Origin: Welwitschia mirabilis
Lineage: Eukaryota > Gnetophyta > Gnetopsida > Welwitschiales
Direction: 5' to 3'
Assembly (NCBI GenBank): GCA_051453625.1
Contig: JBOZIK010000001.1
Span: 235,635,757 to 235,696,603, forward strand
Length of the DNA: 60,847 bases
The position numbers and the translations under genes are program-made. Each line of letters opens with the position of its first letter. Position 1 is the stretch's first letter. This document shows positions 1 through 10,412 of the stretch, piece after piece. The notes beneath the pieces were generated by a model that worked only from the letters and a program-made list of their open reading frames with translations, had not been told where the DNA came from and did no database searches.

Positions 1-919
1 CTTAACCTTAGGGTACATGATTTTCATCACTAACACGAGCTGATCAGTGTTGTAAGATACTTTATACTATTTATTTACAATGGACTATGAAGCTATAAGC
101 GGAGAATGAGGATGCTATGAAATAGGGCAAGCAATAAGCAAACTTTGATCTGGAGACTAAAAATAGGAAGTGGAATAGGAAATATCCCCCTAATTCATTA
201 ATGTATCAAAATCATTACAACCCTTTTCCCCTTAAAACTAAGAAGAAAATAATAAATTCATGAAAAGGCTAGTGGAACATATAAAAAAAGTTTGACTTAT
301 TATGATGCAATCCTCCCTTAGCTATTAAATAAAAAGTTTCTCTAGAAACCATGAGGTAAAGTCCATATCATTCTTGACTAAAGTCTCTAACCAGAGAACC
401 TAAAATGAAACAAAAAAAAATGTTTAGACATCAAAAGATAGAGAGAGAGAGAGCGAGAGAGCGAGAGAGAGAGGGAGGAAGAGAGGGAGGGAGAGAAGAA
501 TAGATGGAAGTAAGTTAATATTCCATAAGGCTAATGTCACTAAATAAAGCTAAGGAGGTGCATCCTCTTCTTCTTCAAGTTCCTTAGGCATAGGGTAATT
601 AACTAGAGCTTTATCATCTTTTTGGTGAAAAGCATCATGAGATCTATAGACCTTACTCATTTGTAATACAAAATAAACAAAAACAAGGTCATCAAAAATA
701 CACTTTACATTAAGAATCCTTAATAAAAACTCATACCTTAAACAGATTATAAAAATACCCTGATATATTTCTATAGGGTTATAATTCCTAGAACCTTCAT
801 TCTTCATAGATGAAGAAGAACAAGAATGAGTAAAGATCAAGTAGGAATCTCATAAGGAGATAAAATAAAACAGAAATCTATAGAAATAGACCTAAGTGGG
901 TGTATATCTTTCAGACACA
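1..919. other. Unassigned AT-rich flank
   Basis: This stretch lies outside the first copia LTR. It holds a GA-rich microsatellite (separate entry) and one open frame on the minus strand at 550-840. That frame is 96 codons and ends in an acidic Pro-Lys-Glu-Leu-Glu-rich tail. I do not recognise it, and nothing beside it supports a gene. Otherwise I see nothing. Confidence 0.5.
439..497. repeat. GA-rich microsatellite, interrupted
   Basis: A run of GA dinucleotides interrupted by GC and GGA steps, about 60 bp long. Simple-sequence repeat. Confidence 0.95.
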
Positions 920-2069
920 TGAAATTATTAGAGGAGGGGTGAATAGGTATAATAATAAATTTGAAATCCAAAAACCTATTATTAGATGAAATTAATCATC
1001 TTTGCAAATAAAAACTATATCTAAAAAAATAGCAAAATAGAAAAATAATCAGCCCACAATATTTATAGTGGTTTGGCAATGTATCTATTTAATTCTTTAA
1101 GGAGAGATAAATAAGTCATCTTTCTTGGTTCCCTTATTACTCTTAAACTAATGATTTTTTGGCTGATCATCAATCTATTATACAATAGTGATTATTTTCC
1201 AGGATTATCATCAATCTTCCACACTTAGATCCTTTCAAAGACTCAGACTCAAGCATAAGAAAAAGAGAAGAAATCAAGTTGTGCCTTAAGCACAGATGCA
1301 ATAGTGTAATATCTAATTCAAATGATTACACAAGTAGGATAACCAATTATAAACAAAGCACCAAATATTGGTTTAAGTAACTTCACAAAATTGTATATGC
1401 ATGTGTATATCTATAACCCTAACAAAGTAACTTTTACTCGTTTAATAGAATGGAAAAAAATAGCTATTGAAAATAAAACCTAAATGATTATTCTAAGACA
1501 TGATAATCTAATTCTCTAATCAAATTCATGTTTTCAATATGATTGAATAGCATGCCAAAAGAGAATAGCCATTGAACACTACCATGATTTATCTAAAGTT
1601 GATCATTTTTCTAACGGTTCGAAGAGAGGATGTTTGCCTTTAAAATTGGAGATGTTATTACTCTCAGAGGGATGAACACTTGTCCACAAAGTAGTCTAGA
1701 CATCCGAACTACTAAGAATATGGGGATGTCTACCCTAGAAAGGAGCATATCTCGCACTTGCCATAGTGCAGGCTAAGAAAAAACTAAATGAAGGGGGGAT
1801 GTCTAGGCTAGTTGGAGTGGGGACATCCACACTTGACAACTAATGGTTATGTATCCCACAAGGAGAGTGGATGTTTTCCCTATTTAAGTGGGGATATTTG
1901 AACCTAAGACCTATTACACATACATTTTCTTTTAGGTAGAGGAAACATCCATCCTATTTTTGAGTGGGGACATCCACATGCAAAAGTTAGCTTCTTAATG
2001 TAATTGTGATAAATGATTATCATCTTATCGCTTTATTCTTATGATTGTTAGCATTATTGAAACCTTATA
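920..2069 (-). repeat. Copia-1 LTR1 (3' LTR), complete
   Basis: Direct repeat of 9326-10412 and, in part, of 7721-7956. All three share the segment beginning with the usual 'gaggggtgaatagg'-type LTR end, the 'caagcacagat' stretch and 'tatatgcatgtgtatatctataac'-type sequence. The left edge is placed where similarity stops and the right edge next to a polypurine tract, which makes this the 3' LTR of a minus-strand element. Length is about 1.15 kb, typical of SIRE/Maximus-type copia LTRs. The half at 1.68-2.0 kb carries several short inverted repeats with a GGATGT/ACATCC core. No clear target-site duplication was seen. Confidence 0.85.
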
Positions 2070-2070
2070 A

Positions 2071-2083
2071 TATCCCCTTTTTT
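2071..2083 (-). promoter_or_regulatory. Polypurine tract of copia-1
   Basis: On the minus strand this reads as six A then four G, immediately upstream of LTR1. This is the expected plus-strand primer for reverse transcription and fixes the orientation of the element. Confidence 0.7.
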
Positions 2084-2639
2084 AATGATGATAAATCCAC
2101 TTATCTAAACTATTTAAAATAACATCCCCCTGAGATGTATACTAGGTTCCACTGAGTTTGATATTCCTATTGAAATTATAGAACTATCATATCCCATATA
2201 ATATTAGAAATAAGCATTTCTTCCCATTTTGGCATTATTGATTCTCAAAGAAAATACAACATACACCATAAAAAAGAAAAAAAATCTATTAAAAGAATTT
2301 AAATAGGATAATAATAATAAACATATATAATGGACATAACGGATATAATATTAACCATTAATCAAAAAGATGATTTACATATGTATCATAGTTTAGAGTA
2401 CATAAGAGCCAACTGATCTAACAAACAAACAGTCACATAGAAAATAAAAAGATAAAGGAGAAAAGAATAGAAAAAGAAATAAGATAGAAAGATTAAAAAC
2501 ATGTTAAATTTGATTCCACCACATTTTCACTACTATTACTACTACAAGAGGTGGATGTCACCTGCAAACCAAAATTGACAAGAGTCTTCTTTATATTAAA
2601 TAATTAAAATGAAATCCATTTTATCCACTTGTTAATTAA

Positions 2640-3443
2640 GGAGGTACCATTTGAAGACTCACCAAGTTACATGCACTTGGAACGCCTAGTGAGAGAAGAA
2701 GGTGAAGTTTCAGTAGCAGTGCCTTCCACAATTTTCATTTGAATAAGAGAAGACTCATTAAATGGCTTTGGTAGTTTTATAATTTCATCTTTCACTTTAG
2801 GTAGAGTTGCCTAAACATGACACATCTTAGTAATAAGACCTCCATATGGTAGCGTTGCTAAACTTATAAATGTATAGAAATCCATGTTTTTCAAAATTAG
2901 TTGAGGCAAGTTGAATTAAATTCTTTGAACATAACAATACATGTCATAAGCACATAGAGGAGATACTTCATCCATGTGGTCAATATTTGAATGGTATTTC
3001 TCATCCCTCTTGTCTTTCACATAATACTTTATTGAGTTCATCTCTAAAAACTAAACTATCTAACACTAAAATTAAAGAAATGTTTACATATTGCATTAGA
3101 AATTATTTCAAGATTAATATTAATCTCAATACCATATAAACTTGATACAAACTAATTTTGCTCACACTAATAAGAACCATTATAGTAAAACATATCAACT
3201 AGATTTACTAGAGCATGAGTACGAGTGTTTAGAATATATGTCCAACCTAACTCTTCTACCCTGGGCAAAAGATTGAAATAATATTTAAAATGTATTGTGC
3301 AAAATAACCCTCTCTAAAGCAAGATGCTTCTTATTAAAGCTTTGAGTCCACATTGCATTTGCCTTAGGAGTTACAAAAATAGGCTCTAATTTCTTATCTT
3401 TACCTTTATCCTTTCTTAAAACTAGAATATTTTGCCTTAGCAT
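2640..3443 (-). pseudogene. Copia-1 ORF3, plant-transposon-protein-like (env-position), broken
   Basis: This ORF lies between the RNase H stub and the 3' LTR, the position of the third ORF in SIRE-type copia elements. The candidate ATG is at 3443 on the minus strand and is followed by a Lys-rich start (RKDKGKDKK). Around 3290-3060 it reads ELGWTYIL, then a Tyr-rich stretch, then YGIEINI, matching the N-terminal half of the family Pfam calls putative plant transposon protein (recalled family pattern; no search run). Around 2860-2660 it reads LPYGGLITKMC, the conserved C-terminal motif. The usual middle block with a His/Asn-rich 'ILHHIICFN'-like core is missing, so there is an internal deletion plus frameshifts and stops. 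Its function in elements is unknown; the alternative is a diverged env-like protein. Confidence 0.6.
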
Positions 3444-3800
3444 GATGAAAACAAAGAAGAATAAGAAAAGAAACAACCTATTGAAGAAAGAAAAAGATCA
3501 AGAAAACAAACTAAGAGAGGAATACTTACTTCTGAAGAATGGAGTGCTAGAAAATTATAGGATGAGATAAAATAAAGGAGGGACGATTGAATATATAGAG
3601 GCAGATGGCCGAGGAGGGTTTTGACAGAATAAAATATGAATTGCATCCATCAAGTGTAAGGACATCTAGCCTTTTAAAGGATAGATGTTCAGCCTTCACT
3701 CAGCCTAAGTCCCACTCTCAAGTGGGCCAACATCTAGCCTCTTGAGGAGGTGAATGTCTAGATTCCTAGAGTGACAGGGATGTCTAACGATAAGTAAGAA
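3430..3800 (-). repeat. ORF3 upstream region, copy 1 of a direct duplication
   Basis: Matches 4444-4800 over its whole length at clearly diverged identity. Each copy contains GATGTCTAG-type short inverted repeats, a TATA-like box, a CT-rich leader and an ATG. A 615-N gap lies between the copies. Divergence between the copies argues against a simple duplicated contig end. Confidence 0.8.
3592..3597 (-). promoter_or_regulatory. TATA-like box upstream of ORF3 (copy 1)
   Basis: The minus strand reads CTCTATATATTC, followed by a pyrimidine-rich leader and the ORF3 ATG 154 nt downstream. The same arrangement and spacing recur in the second copy at 4614-4619. Inference: an internal promoter for ORF3. 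Confidence 0.4.
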
Positions 3801-3828
3801 AATAATAGATTTGAATAAAAATGAAAGA

Positions 3829-4443
3829 NNNNNNNNNNNNNNNNNNNNNNNNNNNNNNNNNNNNNNNNNNNNNNNNNNNNNNNNNNNNNNNNNNNNNNNN
3901 NNNNNNNNNNNNNNNNNNNNNNNNNNNNNNNNNNNNNNNNNNNNNNNNNNNNNNNNNNNNNNNNNNNNNNNNNNNNNNNNNNNNNNNNNNNNNNNNNNNN
4001 NNNNNNNNNNNNNNNNNNNNNNNNNNNNNNNNNNNNNNNNNNNNNNNNNNNNNNNNNNNNNNNNNNNNNNNNNNNNNNNNNNNNNNNNNNNNNNNNNNNN
4101 NNNNNNNNNNNNNNNNNNNNNNNNNNNNNNNNNNNNNNNNNNNNNNNNNNNNNNNNNNNNNNNNNNNNNNNNNNNNNNNNNNNNNNNNNNNNNNNNNNNN
4201 NNNNNNNNNNNNNNNNNNNNNNNNNNNNNNNNNNNNNNNNNNNNNNNNNNNNNNNNNNNNNNNNNNNNNNNNNNNNNNNNNNNNNNNNNNNNNNNNNNNN
4301 NNNNNNNNNNNNNNNNNNNNNNNNNNNNNNNNNNNNNNNNNNNNNNNNNNNNNNNNNNNNNNNNNNNNNNNNNNNNNNNNNNNNNNNNNNNNNNNNNNNN
4401 NNNNNNNNNNNNNNNNNNNNNNNNNNNNNNNNNNNNNNNNNNN
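3829..4443. other. Assembly gap, 615 N
   Basis: Unsequenced. It begins inside the copia 3' region and ends just inside a second ORF3 start, so it probably hides a second ORF3 copy. Confidence 0.9.
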
Positions 4444-4800
4444 CTAGAATATTCTTCCTTGACATGATGAAAACAAAGAAGAAAAGGAAATAAATGAGCT
4501 ATCAAAGAAAGAAAAGACCAAGAAAATAAACAAAGAAAGGGACATTTACTTCTGAAGACTAGAGTACTAGAAAATAACAAAATGAAACAAAAGAAAAGGA
4601 GAGGAAAACCGAATATATAGAGGGATATGACCAAGGAGGGTTTTATGAAATAAAACATGTATTCACATCCACTAGATGCATAGACATCGGGCCTTTTAAT
4701 GGTAGACATCTAGCCTCTCGTTGACCTAAAACCCACTCTCAGCTGGGTGGATGTTTGCCCTTCTAAGGGGATGGATGTCTAGAATCCTAAAGTGACAAGA
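4444..4800 (-). repeat. ORF3 upstream region and ORF3 start, copy 2
   Basis: Second copy of the 3430-3800 block. On the minus strand a TATA-like box at 4614-4619 is followed 154 nt later by an ATG at 4465 (MSRKNIL) before the sequence enters the gap. The spacing equals that of copy 1. Confidence 0.75.
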
Positions 4801-4959
4801 AATTTTAATAAAAAATGGAACATGACAGGTGTGAATAGAAATACAAGTGAAACCATAAAAGACACCAAAAAGGAAAAAAATGATGCTCTTAATTCACTTA
4901 AAAGTTTGATTAATACATATAAATTTTAGTATTGATGTCAAACAAATATCATACCTTGG

Positions 4960-5350
4960 TTGGGCATGTTCCTATGCCCAACTCAATCCTTAATAACTCA
5001 AGTCTTACTTCTAAGATAGGCTTGGTAATCAAATCAGTAAGCTAGCTGTATGATTCATCCTTGCTAATTTTTGTGGATGTGAACATAGGAGAGTAAACCT
5101 CTTTTGCTTGATTGAGTTTGTACTTCTTTAAATGCTCCTTGACATGCTTATATTGAATAAGAAAAATGCCATTCCTAAGCTATTTATTTTGCAAGGCTAA
5201 GAAGAAATTAATCTCTCCAAGCATGCTCATTTCAAATTCTTTATGCATAACCTTAGAAAATTTAAGTGTTAGTTTGTCATTTGAAGCCCTAAAAACTCCA
5301 TCGTCAGACATGTATTTCTTAATGATGAGTTCCTTTTCATTTTTTTAATT
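4960..5350 (-). pseudogene. Copia-1 RT C-terminus joined to RNase H tail, deletion remnant
   Basis: On the minus strand the frame reads FSKVMHKEFEMSMLGEINFF, a hallmark of the C-terminal part of copia reverse transcriptase, preceded by a damaged version of the YVDD region (DDGVFRASND). After the PMFTSTKISKDES motif the sequence jumps directly to TKPILEVRLELLRIELGIG, the extreme end of copia RNase H. So nearly all of RT, and almost all of RNase H, are deleted. Stops interrupt the frame, one of them at a position where the family has Gln. Confidence 0.75.
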
Positions 5351-5354
5351 TTTA

Positions 5355-5949
5355 TATAAGACAACAAAGCTTATTAAAAGCATCAAATTGAAAATGCAAA
5401 AATTCAACCCATGTATAATGAGTAAAATCATCAACCATCATAATAAATTATCTCCTACCTCTTAGACTTTGAACTTTTATAGGTCCTACTAATCTAATGC
5501 AACATATCTAAAGGTCTTTTTGAGGATATTACAAGCTTAGGTTTAAAACAAGATTTTATGATTTTGCCAACTTGACAATGTTCACATAAGACAAAATTTG
5601 AAAGGATAAGTTTGAGCAAGTCTCTAACTAACTCTTGTTGAGAGATGATCCTAAACTTTGAAACATTTGAATGACACATTATTCTACATCAGAGATGTTC
5701 CTAACTCTCTTTAGTAAAACCATATATCTTTCTATTATTATATTTTCCTCCTATAGAATATAATTTTCCTAGAAAATAAGCACTTAAAAGCTCCTTATTA
5801 TTAGAAACATTCTTTACCACACACTTATTTTTGTCAAAAATAACTATATTCCCATTATCACACATTTGAATAATACTTAAAAGATTATGCTTAAGGCCTT
5901 CTACATACAAAACATTATCAATTTTAAAAAAATCATATTCATAAATCAT
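5355..5949 (-). pseudogene. Copia-1 GAG-pre-integrase and integrase start
   Basis: Two open stretches (5949-5701 and 5679-5494, minus strand) give VEGLKHNLLSIIQMCDNGN, then the zinc-binding region ending CEHCQVGKIIKSCFKP. These match the GAG-pre-integrase domain of copia polyproteins, with one zinc ligand position degraded. It continues into the integrase core start (VDDFTHYTWVEFLHF) and then stops at about 5350, where the RT C-terminus begins. The rest of integrase, including the later acidic catalytic residues, is missing. Integration function is therefore lost. Confidence 0.8.
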
Positions 5950-6090
5950 ACCTTTTTCCTTGATGGCTACTTTTCAATTTTCATTAAAGGAAACCTCATC
6001 TCCATCATAGTTGACAAGTTTGTAAAAACTTCTTCTATTACTTATCATATGTCTTGAACAACCACTGTTCAAGTACCATCTAGAATGCTC
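5950..6090 (-). pseudogene. Copia-1 aspartic protease fragment, catalytic Asp lost
   Basis: The minus strand reads WYLNSGCSRHM, then RRSFYKLVNYDGDEVSF. Copia proteases have DSG at this place, so the catalytic Asp codon (6067-6069) is changed to Asn, a G-to-A type change. It continues in frame towards the GAG-pre-integrase domain. Confidence 0.75.
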
Positions 6091-6469
6091 CTTTATTTTA
6101 ATAGTGATTTAAATAAGAAATCCTTTAATAGATTTCTTTTTAATCCATCTCTACTTAAATAGATACTGATTTTTCATTTCTTTTGAGTTCCAAAAAAAAA
6201 CCTGTCACTTTTATAATGAAAAAAAATTTTCTTTCTTATGGAATAAGAAAATCTAACATGCTCTAGGTTTCCATAATTGAAAGATTAGATATTCAATAAA
6301 TTTAAATTGTTTGACTTCAAAGCATATCTCTTGTAACTGGAATTTACCTTGTCAGAGTGGCATGAGGTAGTAGAATAAAGTTTTCTTGTAGCCTTTAAAT
6401 CCCTTATTAATATTAAAATAGTCTTATATACATATGTAAGATTTTAAATAGCCTTATCCAACTCTTTAT

Positions 6470-7640
6470 TGACTAAGTTTAGTTTAGTTTATAAAGATAA
6501 TAATTTAGATCTTAAATCCTTATTTTTACAAGATATAACTTTAAAATAAAAATACAATTTTTCATAAGCTTCTTCAATATTTTTAGAATTTCCTCATTCT
6601 CATTGGAAATTGCATGTTCATCCTTGGTAGTTGATATGAAAGCATACTCCTCAGTGATGGCCAGAAATCCACATTCCTATTCTTCATTTTGAAATGCTTC
6701 TAAGTTAATTCTTCCTCATCATCCCAAGTGAATTTAAGAATCTTCTTCCCTTTGATTTTAGCTTTTCTTGTATTGGCACATTCAATCGTTATGTGTTTAA
6801 AGCCCTTAAACTTAAAGCATTGTAGAGGTTTCTTGTTTCTACCAAAGTTTTTGAAGGAATTTTTCTTCTCTAATTAATTCTCATTTGTATTAAATCTTGT
6901 TTTACTAGATTATTTTTATTTTCTTAGAAATTTTATGAAGTTTTTGGCTAGAAGGGCTAAGTCCTCATCATCTTCTTCATTGCTAGAATCTTCTTTGCAG
7001 TGAATCAATTAGTTTAAGGCAATATTCTTTATCTTGGATTATTTATCATTCATAATGGTAGCTTTATATATAATCATTTATCCCTTGAGATCCTCTAGAC
7101 CCATGGTGTTTTGATTTTTTCTCTCTTCAATTGAAGTAATCTTAGGTATAAAGAACTTGGGCAAGCTCCTCAAGATGTTCCTTATAATTCTTTGCTCTAG
7201 AATATTTTCTTTAAGATTCCACATTATGTTTCAAATTTCCATGACTTTGGCTGTATATTTAGTAATAGATTCCTGTTCTTTCATTCTAATATTTTTGAAT
7301 TGAGTTGTTAAGGATTGTAATTTGGAATTTTTCACAATACTTGTATCTTCATGAGTAATCTCAAAATTATCTCAAATTTCTTTTGTAGAGGAACATTGAA
7401 CTGCTGGGCTATACTCCTTCAGACTAAGGGCACAAATTAGAGCATTCATAACTTTTGCATTAAGCCTAGCTTCCTGCTTCTGTTTATCAGACAATCTATC
7501 AAAGAAATAGTGGGTTTGAAAAAAAATGCATATAACACTATTCCATAAATTCAAATCAAGGGATTTTAGAAATATTATCATTTTGGTTTTTCAAAAGGAA
7601 TAGTTAGACCCATTGAAATAAGATGGCCTTGAGATCAAAT
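6470..7640 (-). pseudogene. Copia-1 gag (UBN2-type) with degraded zinc knuckle, copy 1
   Basis: On the minus strand the N-terminus reads FNGSNYSF, a stop where the family has Trp, then IIFLKSLDLNLW and RLNAKVMNALICALSLKEYS. This is the copia gag (DUF4219/UBN2) pattern. An acidic stretch with Asp/Glu runs follows, then CFKFKGFKHITIEC at about 6772-6825, a CCHC knuckle whose second Cys has become Phe. The usual role is capsid formation and RNA packaging. Many stops; not functional. A second copy lies at 8057-9260. Confidence 0.85.
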
Positions 7641-7706
7641 GGCCTTCATTAGCAATAGGTTTTATTTGATTACTCAGAGTGGTGAAGCTCTATCAAGAGT
7701 AACCTT

Positions 7707-7719
7707 ACTCTAATACTAA
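7707..7719 (-). promoter_or_regulatory. Primer-binding site 2 of copia (initiator tRNA-Met type)
   Basis: The minus strand reads TTAGTATTAGAGT followed by AAGGTT. This aligns with the tRNA-iMet complement TGGTATCAGAGCCAGGTT, with mostly transition changes. It sits directly next to the edge of LTR2, as a 5' LTR primer site should. Confidence 0.7.
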
Positions 7720-7720
7720 T

Positions 7721-7956
7721 TAAAATTCCTAGAGGGAGATGAATAGGAATAGTAATAAAACCTAAATCCAAAAACCTATTCTTTAAAGAAAATTAATCAC
7801 TTTTCCAAATAAAAAAATATCTATAAAATTTTAAAATAGAAAAATGATCAATACATAAGATTTATAATGGTTCAGCAATGTGCCTACTACACTTCTTAAG
7901 GAAAGACAATGATGTCATCTTTCCTAGTTTCCTTATCATTCTTGAAATAATGATTT
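7721..7956 (-). repeat. Copia LTR2, 3' part only, cut by gap
   Basis: Matches the left ends of LTR1 and LTR3. It is followed by exactly 100 N (7957-8056), beyond which gag sequence starts, so most of this LTR is missing. It acts as the 5' LTR of the inner copia copy. Confidence 0.8.
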
Positions 7957-8056
7957 NNNNNNNNNNNNNNNNNNNNNNNNNNNNNNNNNNNNNNNNNNNN
8001 NNNNNNNNNNNNNNNNNNNNNNNNNNNNNNNNNNNNNNNNNNNNNNNNNNNNNNNN

Positions 8057-9260
8057 CTTTTTTGGCTAAGTTAAGTTTAGTTTGTAAAGACAATAATTCA
8101 GATCTTAAATCCCTATTTTCACAAGTTAAAACTTCATAATAAAAATATAATTGCTCATAAGCTTCTTCAATATTTTTAGAGTTTTCAAAAATTACCTTAT
8201 TCTCATTAGAGATTACATGTTCATCCTTGATAGTTGATATGAGAGCATACTTCTTGGTGATGGTAAATAATCTACATTTCTCTTATTTATTTTGAGATGC
8301 TTTTAAGTTAGATTCTTCCTCATCATTCCAAGTGACTTTAAGAGCCTTCTTTTCTTTGATTTTAACTTTTCTTGTGTTAGCACATTTAACCACTATATGT
8401 CTAAATCCTTTATACTCAAAGCATTATAGAAGTTTCTTGTCTCTAAAAAAGTTTTTAAAAGAAAATTTTTTTCCTCCATTTGATTCTCATTGGTATTCAA
8501 TATTGTTTTATCAAAGTCTTTTTTTTTTCTTAAAAATAATTTGAAATTTCTATCCAAGAGGACTAAATCCTCATTATCTTCTTTGTTGCTGGAACCTTCT
8601 TTGCATTGACTTAAACATTTCAAGGAAATATTCTTTGTTTTAGGTTTCTCATCATTCATAGTAATAACTTAATATGCAACCAATGATTCCTTGAGCTCCT
8701 CTACACTCATAGTATCTAGACTTTTGCTCTCTTTAATTATAATAATCTTAGGTCTAAAATTCTTGGGTAAGATCCTCAAGATTTTTATCATAACTCTTTA
8801 TTCTAGAATCTTTTCTCCAAGACCCCACATCGTATACATAATGTATGTGACCTTGCTTGTGTTTTTAGTGATAGATTTCAATTATTTCATTCTAATATTT
8901 TTGAATTGAGTTATTAAGAATTATAACTTGGATTTTTTTACATCACTTGTACCTTCAGAAGAATCTCAAGGGTATCCTAAATTTCTTTTGTAAAGGAACA
9001 CTAAACTAATTAACTGTGCTCCTCTGGACTGAGGGCATAAATTAGTGCATTCATCACTTTTGTGTTAAGCCTTACTTCCTTCTTATGTTAATTAGAACAA
9101 CTTGTCAATGGAATAGTGGGTTTGAAGTAATTACATACAATACTACCCAAGATATTTAAATTAATAGATTTTAGAAATATTATCATNNNNNNNNTTCAAA
9201 AGAAATAGTTTGATCCATTGAAATACAGTGGCCTTGAAATCAAATGGTTTTTATCAATGA
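8057..9260 (-). pseudogene. Copia gag, copy 2
   Basis: Parallel to 6470-7640 over its whole length, in the same orientation. It includes the acidic block (SSNKEDNEDL) at about 8580, a degraded knuckle near 8420 and the conserved N-terminus near 9210. An 8-N gap sits at 9187-9194. Both gag copies carry the same Trp-to-stop change near the N-terminus, so they share a dead ancestor. The rest of this element is absent; LTR2 and a 100-N gap follow. Confidence 0.8.
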
Positions 9261-9311
9261 CAGGTCCCATTTGATTACTCAAGGTGGTAAAGCTCTATCA
9301 AGAGTAACCTT

Positions 9312-9323
9312 GCCCTAGTACCA
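9312..9323 (-). promoter_or_regulatory. Primer-binding site 3 of copia (initiator tRNA-Met type)
   Basis: The minus strand reads TGGTACTAGGGC and continues AAGGTT, matching the tRNA-iMet complement at 15 of the first 18-19 positions. It lies two bases from the end of LTR3. Confidence 0.75.
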
Positions 9324-9325
9324 AT

Positions 9326-10412
9326 AGAAATTCCTAGATTTGGGGGAAGGAGGCGAGGTGGGAATGGTGTAAATAGAAATAATAATAAATTTTAAATCCA
9401 AATGTCTATTCTTAAATGAAATTAATTAGCATTGCAAATGAAAAATATATTTGAGAAAAATAGCAAAATATAAACATAACCCATAAGATTTATAGTGGTT
9501 TGGTGCATAATTTACTCTTTAAGGATAGACAAAGATTTCATCTTCGTTGGTTTGCTTATCACTCTTTAAATGATGATTTCCTAGCTAATCATCAACCCTT
9601 ACACAATAGTAATATTTTTCTAGGCTCATCATCCATCTTCTATACTTAAAGTCTTTCAAAGAATTAGACTCAACCACAAGAAATAGGTAAGAAATCAGTT
9701 GTGCCTCAAGCACAGATACAACAGTATCAGATTTAATTTAAATAATTACACAAGGTAGGATTACCAATTACAAGTAAATCACCAAAGATTAGTTTGATTA
9801 CATTTCACAGAATTGTATATGCATGTGTATATCTATAACCATAACAAAGAAGCTTTTACCCCTTTTAAAAAGAATAGGGAAAATAGTTATTAAAGGAAAA
9901 CCATAAATGATGATTCTAAGACATGATAATTTGATATTTTAAAATATAATTAAATGACATGCTAGAAGAGAATAGTCATTGAAAACCATTGTGGATTTAT
10001 CTAAAGTTGACTTTTTTTTCAATGATTTGAAAAGAGAACATCCTTCTTTAAAACTATGGATGTTCTCACTCCCTAAAAGCAGACATCCATCCTAGAAAGG
10101 AGAAGACATCCACACCTACCATAGGTGTAGACCAAGAAAAAACTAAATGGAGGAGGGACATTCAAGCTATCTAGAGTGGAAATGTCCATACCTAAGAACT
10201 GAGAGTCATGTTTCTTGTAAGGAGAGGGAATGTCTGCCCTATTTGAGTGGGGACGTTTGGACTTAAGACTTCCAATAAGTAGAATGGATTTCTACCCTGT
10301 TTTTAAGTGGGGAAATCCAGATGCAAAAGTTAGCTTCTGAACATAACTGTGATGAACAATTATTATCTTATTACTTGATTCTTATAACTGTTGACATCAT
10401 TGAAATCTTACA
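9326..10412 (-). repeat. Copia-1 LTR3 (5' LTR), complete
   Basis: Direct repeat of 920-2069 with scattered differences and small indels. It starts with TGTAAG on the minus strand and ends beside primer-binding site 3. It carries the same GGATGT/ACATCC short inverted repeats at 10040-10330. The flanking 5-bp sequences do not match those of LTR1, so LTR1 and LTR3 may not come from one insertion. Confidence 0.85.

Noticed and set aside
3705-4709. Apparent long open frames across N runs (also at 27627-28034, 37297-37979, 45146-45730, 55652-56095, 56319-56912, 59939-60697)
   Set aside because: They are open only because the N stretch contains no stop. The few real residues at their ends belong to other frames or to LTRs.
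5166-5348. Plus-strand ORF rich in Leu and Ser
   Set aside because: Antisense shadow of the copia RT/integrase remnant, whose motifs are readable on the minus strand.
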